This document shows, in pieces, positions 1 through 38,997 of a stretch of DNA of 64,000 nucleotides (positions are counted from its first letter, which is position 1; every line of letters starts with the position of its first letter). The stretch spans positions 1,054,001 through 1,118,000 of the forward strand of contig CAVNZM010000006.1 of assembly GCA_963693365.1 (NCBI GenBank). Reading direction: 5' to 3'. The notes below the pieces were generated by a model. It did no database searches. It saw only the letters and a list, made by a program, of their open reading frames with translations, and was not told the DNA's origin. The DNA is from Amoebidium appalachense (lineage: Eukaryota > Ichthyosporea). The position numbers were made by a program, and so were the translations under genes.

Positions 1-821
1 TCCCCCCCCCCCCCCCCTCCCCCCCCCCCCCTCCCCCCCTCGCCCTCTTTAAAACTCCGGGCCTTCCCTATCTCCCTTCCCCTATCCTCCCCTCCTCCCC
101 CTCTCCCTCCCCCTTCCCCTCCCTCCCCCCTGCTCTGCCCCCGGCCGGGCCGCCGGGCCGCCGGGCCGCCAGCCTCTCAGCTCGCCCGGACTCCGGGACA
201 ATGTGACCCTGAGGGGCCCATTGTGTCCTCATTCGTTCTGAAGTATTTCTCCCGTGCAAGGCAATTGTACCTGGCTATTTCCGCCATGGCGATGGCGTGC
301 TAACAGGCATTTTGACATTGACGGCTGAGAAAGATGAATGTGAGCTTCCGAGCCAGGCCAAATTGTCGTTTGCCCGGCACAATGCAGTATATATATATTC
401 AAAGCTCTATATAGCCTCTAGACTTACGAAAACGTGTGAGCTAATACGTAAACCGTTTAGGCAGGCCGGCGAGCTATGTAGGCCCTAAGGGTCCATAACG
501 GTTACGCCTGATGGTGATATCACTTTGACGAAGATAGAAACTATTGGATTTAGTTCCAGCTATTGGGCTTTACCGTTGGTGGTCACCTGCTTATCTCTTT
601 TTGATTCGTAAAATATCATGTATATAAGCTTGCTCACTCAGGTCACCTCACTCTCGGAGTGACCACATGTACATGTTTCGTGAATTCGGCACATGCACAC
701 ACTCACTCCCTCAAACAGACAGTTTAGACTGTAGAGCAAGATCTTGCCAATATTCTTGTTGTGTAGCTCTATGGCAGGAAGGGTATATTGAGAGTAGAGA
801 AGCCGCAGGGCACACACAAGC
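1..821 (+). promoter_or_regulatory. Upstream region of the RRP12 homologue
   Basis: No coding gene is seen. The first 130 bases are pyrimidine-rich C/T runs, followed by a GC-rich stretch and then mixed sequence. A TATATAAG string lies at 621-628, about 195 bp before the RRP12 start codon, and could be a core promoter element. A Kozak-like start at 286 (GCCATGG) opens a frame of only five codons. Transcription start and promoter use are inferred from position only. Confidence 0.3.
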
Positions 822-25994
<25,173 letters not shown>

Positions 25995-26068
25995 CCAACG
26001 TCCCGGCTGTCTCAAAATTAATGTACTTCATAATTGTGTAATATTTCAGTTTGTGTGCGCCCCGCGCA

Positions 26069-26100
<32 letters not shown>

Positions 26101-27640
26101 GAACATTCATGTCATGCAAACACCCCATATGTAAACACCCCATTGAGTGACAGATACTATGTAAACAGGAACGAAAATCTTTTTGCCTGAACGAGGAGGA
26201 GGGCCACCGTGACGACATACACTTGAAAACACCCTTCTGTGTATTGAAATACTCTAGAATTTAGAATCATTTGACTACCGACTGTACGAGAAGCAATAGT
26301 GAAAGGAATTGTTGTCCAACAGGCGGCCAAGGACTGTGTGTTTTCTTTCTTTGTTTGGTTTCCTTGCTTTTTTCCTACGGCAGTGGCGCGGCTCCTTCCC
26401 CAGGGGGGTGGGGGGGTGGGGGGGGTCTTGATGACTTACCACCTGTCGCCCATATTCCAGTTGAGTGGGGGTTCCACTCTATAGAAAGCTGCTCGTATGT
26501 AACCTTTTTGTTGTTTTTTTTTGTTGTGTTTGATTATTTTTATTTTTTTTCCTCAGCGCCACAGGTGGGTTTGGTTGGGTTTTGGGGTGGGGGGGGGGGG
26601 GGGGGGGAGGGGGGGGGGGGGGGGAGTCCATGTATCAAGTGTATATGATGGTAGAGCAGAGGCTGGCCCTGCTGTGTTCTTGAGGTGTGCTAATATTAGG
26701 CTGAACTGCAACGAGTCACGATAAAACTGCACCAGATCTGAGTGGGAAGCACCCAATTGAGCAAAGCCTGGTGATTTGTGCTTCAAGTGAACGGTTTGAA
26801 ATTGGAACATAGAAAATTGGATAACACAAATCCCGGTGACCAGTGGTCGCAACCGTTCGTATTGCTGCAAGGTATACGCGTCACTCCGGCTGCTTATTCG
26901 AGTTTATAGGATATTTGGTGCAGTTGCTTTGCCCGGACACCGTCAATTTGCCAAGGCATGCACACGGCACAGTCATATTAAAAACAAGTATATACGTCCA
27001 GTGGGATTGGAACACCCATTCGCCAAGCTTGCAACATCACATCACACACCAGGTTCAGCCGCATAGTAGCACAACATAACCTCGGGTTTAGTATTAACAG
27101 GGCAATTCTCATCTCCACACATCAGAATGTGGTCTCCTCCCAACTCGTGATCCAAATATCCTTTTCCCACACGTACGGCGCCAGCTAAAACGGCTGCATG
27201 CATGTGGATTCTGGGCCATGGCCAAGCCCGCCAATGAAGTTGATAACAGTAAGCACAGGATCATCATCCATAATTATAAGTCCTTACCGGGCCATATATT
27301 CGGTGCTTTTGGGACTACTTTCTTCTTCAACGGATACCAGCTGAGTTAGTTCACAGCAGCGGTGTGTGGGCTTTGTGCTTTCGTCAAACGAAGCAACAAG
27401 TGCACAGGAAATAGTCGAAAGAAAGTTTTTATTGTATCATCTTTTTAACACTCCAATAAAGTTTCATATTGCCTGGTCCAGCCGGCATAAAACATTCGTA
27501 ACAACTTTTTGCGCAAACCAGTGCGTCTTGCAAACAAAATGCTTCTATGTACACTACACATTCGTTGTGGGCACCTGGCCCTCTGATCTTTCATGCCGTT
27601 GTGTGCGTCTCTTTACGTAACAAGTATAAGAAAAGAAGTA
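25995..27640. other. Convergent intergenic region between RRP12 and the kinase
   Basis: Holds the 3' ends of two genes transcribed toward each other. G tracts occur at 26070-26099 and 26590-26624. Open frames here are short and lack family features. A possible start with an immediate donor (ATGGCCAAGCCC near 27219, then GTAAGC) could not be extended into an exon chain. No other gene is supported. Confidence 0.5.
27428..27433 (-). terminator. Candidate poly(A) signal for the kinase
   Basis: TTTATT on the plus strand reads AATAAA on the minus strand, 207 bp beyond the kinase stop codon. It was assigned by motif and position only. Confidence 0.35.
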
Positions 27641-28603
27641 TTATACACAGCAATACAGTGGGGCCTGGTTTTGGTGAGACACTTCGGTGTGCTCGAGCTC
27701 ATAGCAACCCACACTGCCGATGCTGCTGGCACGCACACGGGAGGACTGCTTCACACGCTCAATAGCAGACACAGGTGCGCGGACCGTCTGTTGAACAGAG
27801 TATCCGGACGAAAGGCGGATAAACTCGCGCACCTGCCCGGCGGACCAGCGCTTCTTGGGGTCAGCCTCGAGCATGCAGCGCAGCAGCTTCTGCATACGGG
27901 GAGAGAGAGCCAGCCAGTAGGCCTTGTTCTTGGGCCCAAACTTGCCCTGCAGCCAGGCGCTGTACTCGGGGTCACGGCTGTTGGCGCTGATCCAGGGGAA
28001 CCGCCCGGTGGCAATAGCAAACAGGCACACACCGGCGCTGAACACATCCATCTTGGTGGGGTCCTGTGGCGCGCCCCGAACGCCCTCGGGAGCCAGGTAC
28101 TGTGCTGTGCCGATACGAGAGTTGCTGGGGCCGACCTCACTCACGTGGGAAGCGTGGCCAAAGTCGAGCACACGCACGGTGCCGTCGTTCATAAGCGCAA
28201 GGTTCTCGGGCTTGATGTCGCGGTGCACATAGCCACACGAGTGCATGAACTCGAGCGCAGACATAACCTGGGCCATGTATGCAAGAGCCTTCTCATCGCC
28301 CAGACCGACATCGGGCACGATGGCCTCCAGCAAGTCCGTCTCTGCAAGCTCGACAACCATAGCGTACGTGTCACGGTATGAGCCGGCGTCCAAAAGGGTG
28401 GCAACGTTGGGGTGGTGGCTGAAGAGCATGTGAATGCTGGCCTCACGCTGTGCGCGCTCGGGGTGGAACTTGGACGGGTTGATGCGCTTTAGGGCAACGG
28501 GTGCATTGTTACGAAGGCGGTCCCTAGCAAGGCACACAGACGCGAAGGCGCCCTTGTTGATATGTGTAACGGGGGTGTATCTCTCCTCAATACTGAGCGA
28601 CAT
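27641..28603 (-). CDS. Serine/threonine protein kinase, single exon
   Basis: A 320-aa intronless protein made almost entirely of a kinase domain, expected to phosphorylate Ser/Thr in the cytosol or nucleus. Motifs in order: Gly-rich loop KGAFASV (17-23, a relaxed form of GxGxxSV), VALK with Lys39, helix-C Glu54, HRDIKPEN (127-134, catalytic Asp129, with the Ser/Thr-type Lys), DFG at 147-149, GTAQYLAPE (165-173) and the later DVFSAGVCLFAIATGRFPW block. It therefore looks catalytically competent. The C-terminal tail after the lobe (about 270-320) is Ser-rich and ends in CCV. No accessory domain is visible and the subfamily cannot be assigned; a general CAMK/NEK-like protist kinase is the best description. 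The lack of introns contrasts with every neighbour and could mean retroposition or compact ancestry. The start was chosen at the first Met of the conserved frame. Confidence 0.92.
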   Translation of the reverse strand: MSLSIEERYTPVTHINKGAFASVCLARDRLRNNAPVALKRINPSKFHPERAQREASIHMLFSHHPNVATLLDAGSYRDTYAMVVELAETDLLEAIVPDVGLGDEKALAYMAQVMSALEFMHSCGYVHRDIKPENLALMNDGTVRVLDFGHASHVSEVGPSNSRIGTAQYLAPEGVRGAPQDPTKMDVFSAGVCLFAIATGRFPWISANSRDPEYSAWLQGKFGPKNKAYWLALSPRMQKLLRCMLEADPKKRWSAGQVREFIRLSSGYSVQQTVRAPVSAIERVKQSSRVRASSIGSVGCYELEHTEVSHQNQAPLYCCV

Positions 28604-28870
28604 TTTACGCTACTGCTAACCCAGCTAGGGTGTAACGTAATAAGTGTACAGATTGAAGTCTAATATGTACCAGGCTGAGCGAAAAAAAAACGAACCACGA
28701 CGTGCCTTTTTCGTTCCTTTGTGTGTAAACTGGCGGTCATCTGCTGTGGTAGAAAGCTTTTATATATCTGAGGGTGGTGCAGAATAGCCATTTGATTGGT
28801 TGGTAGCACCGTGGGTGTCCCCCAGACCAATAGGTGAGCAGGAACAAATGCAATTTGATTGGCCTCGGTG
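28604..28870 (-). promoter_or_regulatory. Promoter region of the kinase
   Basis: On the minus strand a TATATAAAA string (plus 28758-28766) lies about 155 bp before the start codon. CCAAT boxes lie farther out at 28795-28799 and 28858-28862 (read on the minus strand) and at 28827-28831 (plus strand). The arrangement fits a TATA/CCAAT promoter; activity is inferred. Confidence 0.45.
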
Positions 28871-32470
<3,600 letters not shown>

Positions 32471-32474
32471 TTGG

Positions 32475-32760
32475 GCATTTTTGAATTTGAAATGTGGGGG
32501 TGGGCAGTAGTAAGTATTGAGGTCCCCCCCCCCCCCCCTGGTGGTGGGTTCCCCCCCCCCCCCCTCCCCCCCCCCCCTGGGGGGGGGAGGGGGAGACCAC
32601 CTGCTCGAGGAGGTGGTGGGTCCTCCCCCCCCCCCCCCCCCCCTTAAGCTGACCACCGGGGTGGTGGGTCCCCCCTTCCCCCCCTCCCCCCCCCCCCCCC
32701 CCCCCCCCCTCTCATCCACCTCCATCACCAACATTAAGTTTGTATTAAGTGTTCTTCCCT
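32475..32760. repeat. GGTCC-C(n) repeat module, copy 1
   Basis: Begins TTTGAATTTGAAATG, GTGGGCAGTAGTAAGT, then alternates C(n) tracts with GGTGGTGGGTCC words and short self-complementary spacers such as CTCGAG. The first 45 bp match, in reverse complement, the end of the module at 33930-34230. Confidence 0.5.
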
Positions 32761-33332
32761 TCGTTTTAGCCAGCGCTTCGAATTTTGACTACTTGTAGGG
32801 CAAATCTATCATGCACAACATATCACTGCAGTGAGTGTGTGTCTGCGATTTTTGTGCCGTGTAGATGTGGGACCGTGTGTGTATGTGTCCGTACGGTGGG
32901 TGGGCATTCGGCACCGGCTAACTACTGTGATAGCCTGACAGTGTGTGAATAAACGTCGTGCCACGTGTGCAAGCTGTGTGGACACAATGTGCTTAGCATG
33001 TGCGAAATTACATGGCATTTCACGTGTGTGCCGAACCAAGAGGGTGTGTGCACACGTGTGGGTGTCACTGTGCATGTGTGTCTGAGACTTACTTCGTGTT
33101 TGTCTGTGTGTGTGTTTGCGTGCATGTGTGTGCCTGTCTTGTGTGTGTGTGTGTGTGAGTGATTGAGAGTCTTCTCAAATTCTCTGAAACAAATTTGCAC
33201 GCGCGCATCATCTTCCGTGGCATGTGTGTACATGTTTGAATTGCCATTATATATCTGTGTATGTGTTTCTGTTGTTGATGATGAGCATGCATGATGGCGC
33301 ATCATGCATGGATGAAGTTGCGCCAGACAAAT

Positions 33333-33369
<37 letters not shown>

Positions 33370-33929
33370 GGGGGGGGGGGGGGGTAGATAGGGAGTGATA
33401 AAGAGGGCACGATGGTGGCGGTGGTTCATGGTGGTGGTGGTGGGGGGATGGGGGGCGGGGATAAGGGTTGAAGCAGTTAGAGAGGAAAAAAGGGATTCCG
33501 GATTTGTGCCATGTGTGTGCTTGCGCATCATTATGTGCCACCACAGCGATAAGCATATTGCCCTACGGTAGTCTGTGAGCGTATTGGAGAGCGTGTGCGT
33601 GTGTGTGTGTCTGGGTGTGCAAGGGTGCCTGTACACCAGTACGGTCGAGAAATTAGTGGTTATGGGCAACCAGTCAAAGCGGTCTCGGTATGAGCTTGAG
33701 ATCCTAAGGGGCGTAGAGAGGGGGAGCCCCCCACGGGCAAGCGGTCGTTCCCGGGGAGGAAGGGGAGGGGGGGGGGGGGGGGGGGGGAAATGCCCAGCTA
33801 GTAAGCCGGTCATTGACCCAGGGCCTGATATTTGATGTATACCAATAGTGGATGTAGAGAAGGTGTCGATGCCATCATGTTGGGTGAAGTTGGTATCCAA
33901 TATACACACTAATATATGTTAATCATTTT

Positions 33930-34230
33930 TGGGTAGCCCCCTTTAACCCCCCTCCCCCCTCTCCCCGGTGGGTCCCCCCCCCCCCCCCTTCCCCCAACCC
34001 CCTGGAGGGGAGGGGGGATGGGAAATCCACCGACTCGGGCAGACAATGGGTCCTCCCCCCCTCCCCCATCCAGCGGAGGGGTGGTGGGTCCCCCCCCCCC
34101 CCACCCCTCCCTTCCGGGGTTGGGGGACCTAACCCCGGCCTTCGGGGGGAAGGTGGGTCCCTCCCCCCCCTCCCCCCCCCCCCAAACTTACTACTACCCC
34201 CCACCGCGTTTCGAAATCAAAGAAGCCTTG
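33930..34230. repeat. GGTCC-C(n) repeat module, copy 2 (inverted end)
   Basis: Several GGTGGGTCC or GGGTCC words, each followed by C(n), end with AAACTTACTACTACCCCCCA and GCGTTTCGAAATCAAAG. That end is the inverted counterpart of 32475-32520. A third, weaker G-rich relative lies at 34430-34600. No open frame with a domain is seen. Confidence 0.5.
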
Positions 34231-34984
34231 GGGCTACAGGCCGAGCCAAGTGGAGCACGGTAGCCACCATGAGGTAAAACGGGATACTCAAGAGAGGGAG
34301 AAACAATAATTGAATACATACTGTCTATCATAGAAAAAGGGGGGTCTCTGGTCATGAGGCTGGTACCCACCAAAGAGACGGCGGCATGATTTTCACTATA
34401 TGAGAGAGTCTAGGTTTTTAAATGGGCACCCGGGCCGGGGGGGGGGGGGGGGGGAGGGGGGGGGTCCCGGAAGAGGGGGGGGGGGGGAAGGCAAAAAGCA
34501 ACTTGTTGCCAAGAGGGGATTCAAAGTTGCCAACCCCTTTGGACGGGTGGGTCCGGGGGGGGGTGGGGTGGGGGGGGGGAATAACCACCACCGCCGGGCC
34601 AGCTTCCATGGGTATCGGATATATGAAGGAGAGCCATGATTACTCTGGATAGTATATAGGAGGCCTTGGTATTACTTCAATAATGATTTCACATACAATC
34701 CCAAAACGTAAGCATTAATAAGCTTATATGTAGGAATTCTTTACCACCTGAAACTCTGGCTACACATTAATACTATACGGGCATCCCCCCTCCCCGTCCC
34801 CCCCCCCCCCCCTCCCTCTCCCCCCCCAGCCCTGCGGCGGGTTCCCTCATTCCCCGAGGAGTCTCCAGTCTCTCCACACACCCTAACTGGGGTGCAATGC
34901 ACATGTACACCTGCACGCGCATGTGTACCCACCGGCGTGGCTGGGGTGAATACTCTGGGCAAAGTGTGTGCAAATAGTTAGAAT

Positions 34985-35095
34985 CATAGGGTGTGTTAGC
35001 TTAGCTAATAACACCGTAGCACCCAAGCTAGAGTACTGTCGGTGCTGGGTGGAAGACGGTAGCTCCGCAGGAGGCCCCCCCCCCAAAAAATGCAC
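34985..35095 (+). repeat. Second interspersed repeat family, copy 1
   Basis: Shares CTAGAGTACTGTCGGTGCTG and GGTGGAAGACGGTAG with 35774-35897, preceded in both by a GTAGCACCC word. It ends in a short C tract followed by AAAAAA. The rest of 34250-35990 contains short CA and C tracts and no supported gene. Confidence 0.55.
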
Positions 35096-35359
35096 ATGCA
35101 TGTGTACATGCACAGGCAGAAACACTTGTATGATGATTGAAATGGCAGAGGCACATATGTGACACTCGCACACCGGCGCACACACACAAGCATGCACATA
35201 CACACACCGTGGTGACAGACTGGCACTGACACAAATAAGCAGGCACACACACAAGTCGTCGGTTGAACACTGAGTATACGCTCAAGGCACCTGCACATGC
35301 GGCAAGCACAAGCACACACACTTTTTTTCGACTTTTTTTCTCTCACACACTCCCTGTAT

Positions 35360-35391
<32 letters not shown>

Positions 35392-35773
35392 CGGCCCCTA
35401 CCAAGTCTCTTTCTCGCCCTTAGCCCCACCCCCTTGCCCCTCGACCTGTCTCTCTAGCGCATACAGGCACGTGCGCATGCACACCGTTGCCAACAAAGCA
35501 AACAACACACATGCCACAGAAGACACTCACACGGTGTACGTATGGGCCCAACCGACACGGGCGAAGAATAATTTAGATTATACAAACACAGTCCCGGTAG
35601 GCATGGACATGCACACACACATGCGCACATGACCGCAAACACGTGGTCACGTGGGCTCACATTCACTCACAGACTGCACACACAGTTCATCCCCTCCCCA
35701 AAGGCATTTGATTTACAAACACACACAGTTCCTACTGCTTGATTATTTTTTACCAGTGATCCTTTGTCATGAG

Positions 35774-35897
35774 GTTTAGCTACTAGCATCGTAGCACCCT
35801 AGCTAGAGTACTGTCGGTGCTGGGTGGAAGACGGTAGTTTCCCCTGAGGGCCCCTAGGGGTACCTCCGGGAACAAAACGGGAAAAAAAAGAAGAAAA
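35774..35897 (+). repeat. Second interspersed repeat family, copy 2
   Basis: Same order of words as copy 1 (GTAGCACCCTAGCTAGAGTA, then CTGTCGGTGCTGGGTGG and ACGGTAG), followed by a palindrome-like GGGCCCCTAGGGG and A-rich sequence. Copies are direct repeats about 780 bp apart. Confidence 0.55.
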
Positions 35898-35960
35898 AAA
35901 AGTCCTTTGTCATGAGCAGACTAGGAAAAGGAAGGGGTGAGCCGGCCGAAGGGGGTGGGT

Positions 35961-35993
<33 letters not shown>

Positions 35994-36003
35994 GGACACA
36001 TAC

Positions 36004-36217
36004 GTCGTTGGTTCTCCAGAAGCATTCGTAGCTCATCCAATAGATCGTTGATTATAATCTCAAAGATGCCCACCTGCTCACGCTGTAGACCAACGAACCG
36101 TTCGAGTTCATTATAAATTAAATAAAGCCAAGCCAGCGTGGTGAAGGCATTCTTCGAGCATGACTCCTCCTGCTCGGCACTGAGTCGCCTTCCAACAAAT
36201 GGGCAACAGTGAGGTGT

Positions 36218-36255
<38 letters not shown>

Positions 36256-37112
36256 AGGGGGGGGAAGGGGGGGGGGGGAGGGGAGGGGGAAGGGGGGGGG
36301 GGGAGGGGGGGCATACCCCGGGGGGGGGGGGGGGGGGATACGGGGGCGGGGGGAGGGGGGGGGGGGGGGGGGTTGGATACCCAGTGGGAGATGGGAGCAC
36401 TGGTGGGTTGTGGGGGCCAGTGGAATGCGGAGTATAGGGAGCCAATGGGTGTGGCCCGGGGGGCTTCGAGAATGCGGCGGCAACAAAGTTGATCAGGCGG
36501 ATCCATTCCTATTGGTTGAAGGTCAGAGTGGGGCATTGCCAGCCAGTTTCTCTCGCCTTAACCGACCCCCTTTTTTTGACCCCTTTTTTATTTTCTTCTC
36601 AATTTTTATAATCATTGACATATCAGGTCCTCTCTGGACGTGTAAATGTGTGCCATTTAAGCGCATCGGTTCTGTGGATACAGAGTTGCCCTTATTAGGC
36701 AGCAGGCTCCCGAATGCAAGAATAGAAACAAACAAACACGAAAACAGCCCAGAAAACAAACACGTGCCAACACTATGTGGTTCAGAGGAAGCTGGACGGT
36801 TGAGAGAGAACCAAGGTGCATTGAAATTTTGGGTGTGCGCAGTAACTGTGACAAAAAAGGATGCGCCATAAGCAGAGCGCATCCTCTAGGTGGGTGGGGG
36901 CCCAAATTTTCACAGTTTTCGGAGATGCCCCAGAGGGGGGGGGGGGGGGTGATCCGGGAACGCACACGCATGTCGTTTTCGTTTGCGGCCTGCAGCAGCA
37001 GAAAGCGGTAGTCGAAGGTGGTGACCTGCAACGTGTGGGTGTGGGCCTTGGTGGCCTCGTACTGCGCAAACGCATGCCACATGCACAGCATGCGGATACA
37101 TAAATGGGCCTC
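36004..37112 (-). CDS. Unidentified gene, exon-like fragments (partial)
   Basis: Three stretches on the minus strand look like exons of one gene. At about 37112-36966 they encode HLCIRMLCMWHAFAQYEATK, then TFDYRFLLLQAANENDMR, ending before a GTGCGT donor. At about 36515-36460 they encode EWIRLINFVAAAFSKPPG. At about 36190-36004 they encode NAFTTLAWLYLIYNELERF and VGIFEIIINDLLDELRMLLE, ending before a GTATGT donor. They are amphipathic and helical in character, unlike the surrounding low-complexity frames. Neither start nor stop is found, acceptors are uncertain, and I do not recognise the family. Confidence 0.3.
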
Positions 37113-37379
37113 ACATGACCACGAACAAAGGGTTGAGGTATGCTCACATTCACATGCATACTCATGGGCATTTCATTGCCTCACTGTGGGAATTACATAA
37201 CACGCATGACCCGCTGTAATATTGCTCTTTCACTAACACATTGTAATTTGAGAGGGAGTTGAGGAAAACGGGCCGGAGGTCGAGGGGTGCGCTGGTGAGT
37301 TGTGGGGACCAGTGGAATTCGGAGTGCGGTGTGCATGTTTTGTGTGTGTACATGTGTGCAGGCTGTACCGGTTTGTGTC

Positions 37380-37380
<1 letters not shown>

Positions 37381-37456
<76 letters not shown>

Positions 37457-37462
37457 CGTATG

Positions 37463-37519
<57 letters not shown>

Positions 37520-37525
37520 CATATG

Positions 37526-37585
<60 letters not shown>

Positions 37586-37592
37586 ACATATG

Positions 37593-37689
<97 letters not shown>

Positions 37690-37700
37690 GTGTGTACGCG
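37381..37700. repeat. (GT)n array with three ACATATGTACATG islands
   Basis: About 310 bp of GT dinucleotides interrupted by AC(G/A)TATGTACATG at about 37456, 37519 and 37587, so the array has a higher-order unit of about 64-67 bp. Confidence 0.9.
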
Positions 37701-37841
37701 TGTGTGTGCATGCGTGCATGTGTGTGCGAGAGTGCGTGTGTTAGTTCACGTATCATACTCAGTCTCAAAAGTGTGTCTTGAGGCAGCTAGCACCACCAAA
37801 TCATTTGAAACCTTATGCAGCCAGAATCCGGTTTGATACCA

Positions 37842-37872
<31 letters not shown>

Positions 37873-38419
37873 ATTCCCCCACCCACCCCCCCCCCGTTGA
37901 TCACGTTCTGACACACACTATTGCAAGCAGATCAACAGACATGCCATAAATCACACATCACACACCACGTGGAAAAGTCAAATGAGCCTGCTCCGAGCAG
38001 AATAATTCTGCACAAAGCAAAACGTTGTCACTAGAGGCAGAAAAATCTGCTTTTAGTAGAGTTATATGTATTCAGCAAAAGCATAGTTATTCTGCTTAAG
38101 GCAGAGTATCTAATAGTTCTCGGCGGTTTTAGCAGAGATATTTTGCTTTTAGCAGGACTCGAAATCATATATCCGATGTATAGAAGTATTCTCATGAGAA
38201 GCGGAATCATTCTTCATCTGCAGGAGCAGAAGTGTTCTGTACTTTGTGCAAGCTTCTGCTTGTGTCTTTATAAGCTTTATTAATAATGTTGCACCCCTCA
38301 AGTAGTGTTCCTGTCACGTTTCTTGATCACGTACGTATATATCATATTTACAGCACAATTACAATGGAATTCTGCATATATTACACAGGCAGCCACCAGG
38401 GACTTCGGGCTGTACAAAA
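37701..38419. other. Gene-free interval with a GCAGA/TCTGC palindrome cluster
   Basis: A C tract lies at 37843-37871. From about 37985 to 38265 the words GCAGAA, GCAGA, AGCAG and their complements TTCTGC, TCTGC recur about a dozen times, forming short hairpins such as GCAGAATAATTCTGC near 37999. The cluster lies downstream of the stop of the minus-strand Cys-rich gene. No coding frame is supported. Confidence 0.5.
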
Positions 38420-38992
38420 CTATTCATCATCGTTATTATGCTCAATTGCTTTCCCGTTTTTGTCCAGGCACGGCTTGGGCCACCCCTGATTCAACTTGGA
38501 GTCCGGCTGCACACACTGGCCGGCACACGAAGTGAAGCTTGTGTTGCTGTTGCACACCAGCCCAGCACCACACCCGGCCGAAGTAAACGACCAGTCACGG
38601 AGGAAAGAATACGAGCCCTCCTGGATGGGGCACAACCCCCCCTCAGTGGTCTGCCTCGCACCACATCCAGCCCAGGTCACGTTGGCCAGAATGCTGTAGT
38701 TGCTCCAGTCATCACTCTGGTCGTGGTAGAGCTTATCCCCCACCACACCGAAAAACTCATTGTCCGCACAGCTGGAATTTGCACGTGCGGGGTCAACAAA
38801 GAGCCCAGCGGCACCGGTAGCGTCAAATTTCTTTGCCGTGGCCATTGTGAAGTTCTGCAGTGAGGTATACAGAGTGCACTTGCTGGACCGGCGAATAAAT
38901 GCAATGCATTTTTCATCTGCACGGCACTGCTGCGAGCAGTCTCCACACGCAAGGAACTTGAGTCGTTTGGATTCTACTCGTGGCAATGAGGA
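38420..38992 (-). CDS. Cys-rich, probably secreted or surface protein, 3'-terminal exon (partial)
   Basis: The exon encodes about 190 residues to a TAG stop. It starts after a CCCAG acceptor (plus 38993-38997), or the frame continues upstream through low-complexity Pro-rich sequence that is probably intron. It contains about 13 cysteines and five N-glycosylation sequons (NFT, NSS, NYS, NVT, NTS). The first part, CGDCSQQCRADEKCIAF followed by KCTLY, resembles a PAN/apple-type disulfide module; the second half has CGARQ, GLCPIQEG, GCGAGLVCNS and CAGQCVQ. The composition argues for an extracellular location, but no signal peptide exon was found upstream (38998-39920), so the gene is incomplete. 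The antisense frame of 141 codons lacks such features and is treated as a shadow. Confidence 0.6.
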   Translation of the reverse strand, partial: SSLPRVESKRLKFLACGDCSQQCRADEKCIAFIRRSSKCTLYTSLQNFTMATAKKFDATGAAGLFVDPARANSSCADNEFFGVVGDKLYHDQSDDWSNYSILANVTWAGCGARQTTEGGLCPIQEGSYSFLRDWSFTSAGCGAGLVCNSNTSFTSCAGQCVQPDSKLNQGWPKPCLDKNGKAIEHNNDDE

Positions 38993-38997
38993 CTGGG

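Noticed and set aside
27219-27250. Start-like ATGGCCAAGCCCGCC followed by a GTAAGC donor
   Set aside because: No downstream exon in phase could be found before the convergent kinase gene.
27593-28381. 262-codon open frame antisense to the kinase
   Set aside because: The opposite strand encodes all kinase motifs; the antisense frame has no domain features.
38438-38863. 141-codon plus-strand frame antisense to the Cys-rich exon
   Set aside because: It lacks the regular cysteines and sequons of the minus strand and has no splice context.
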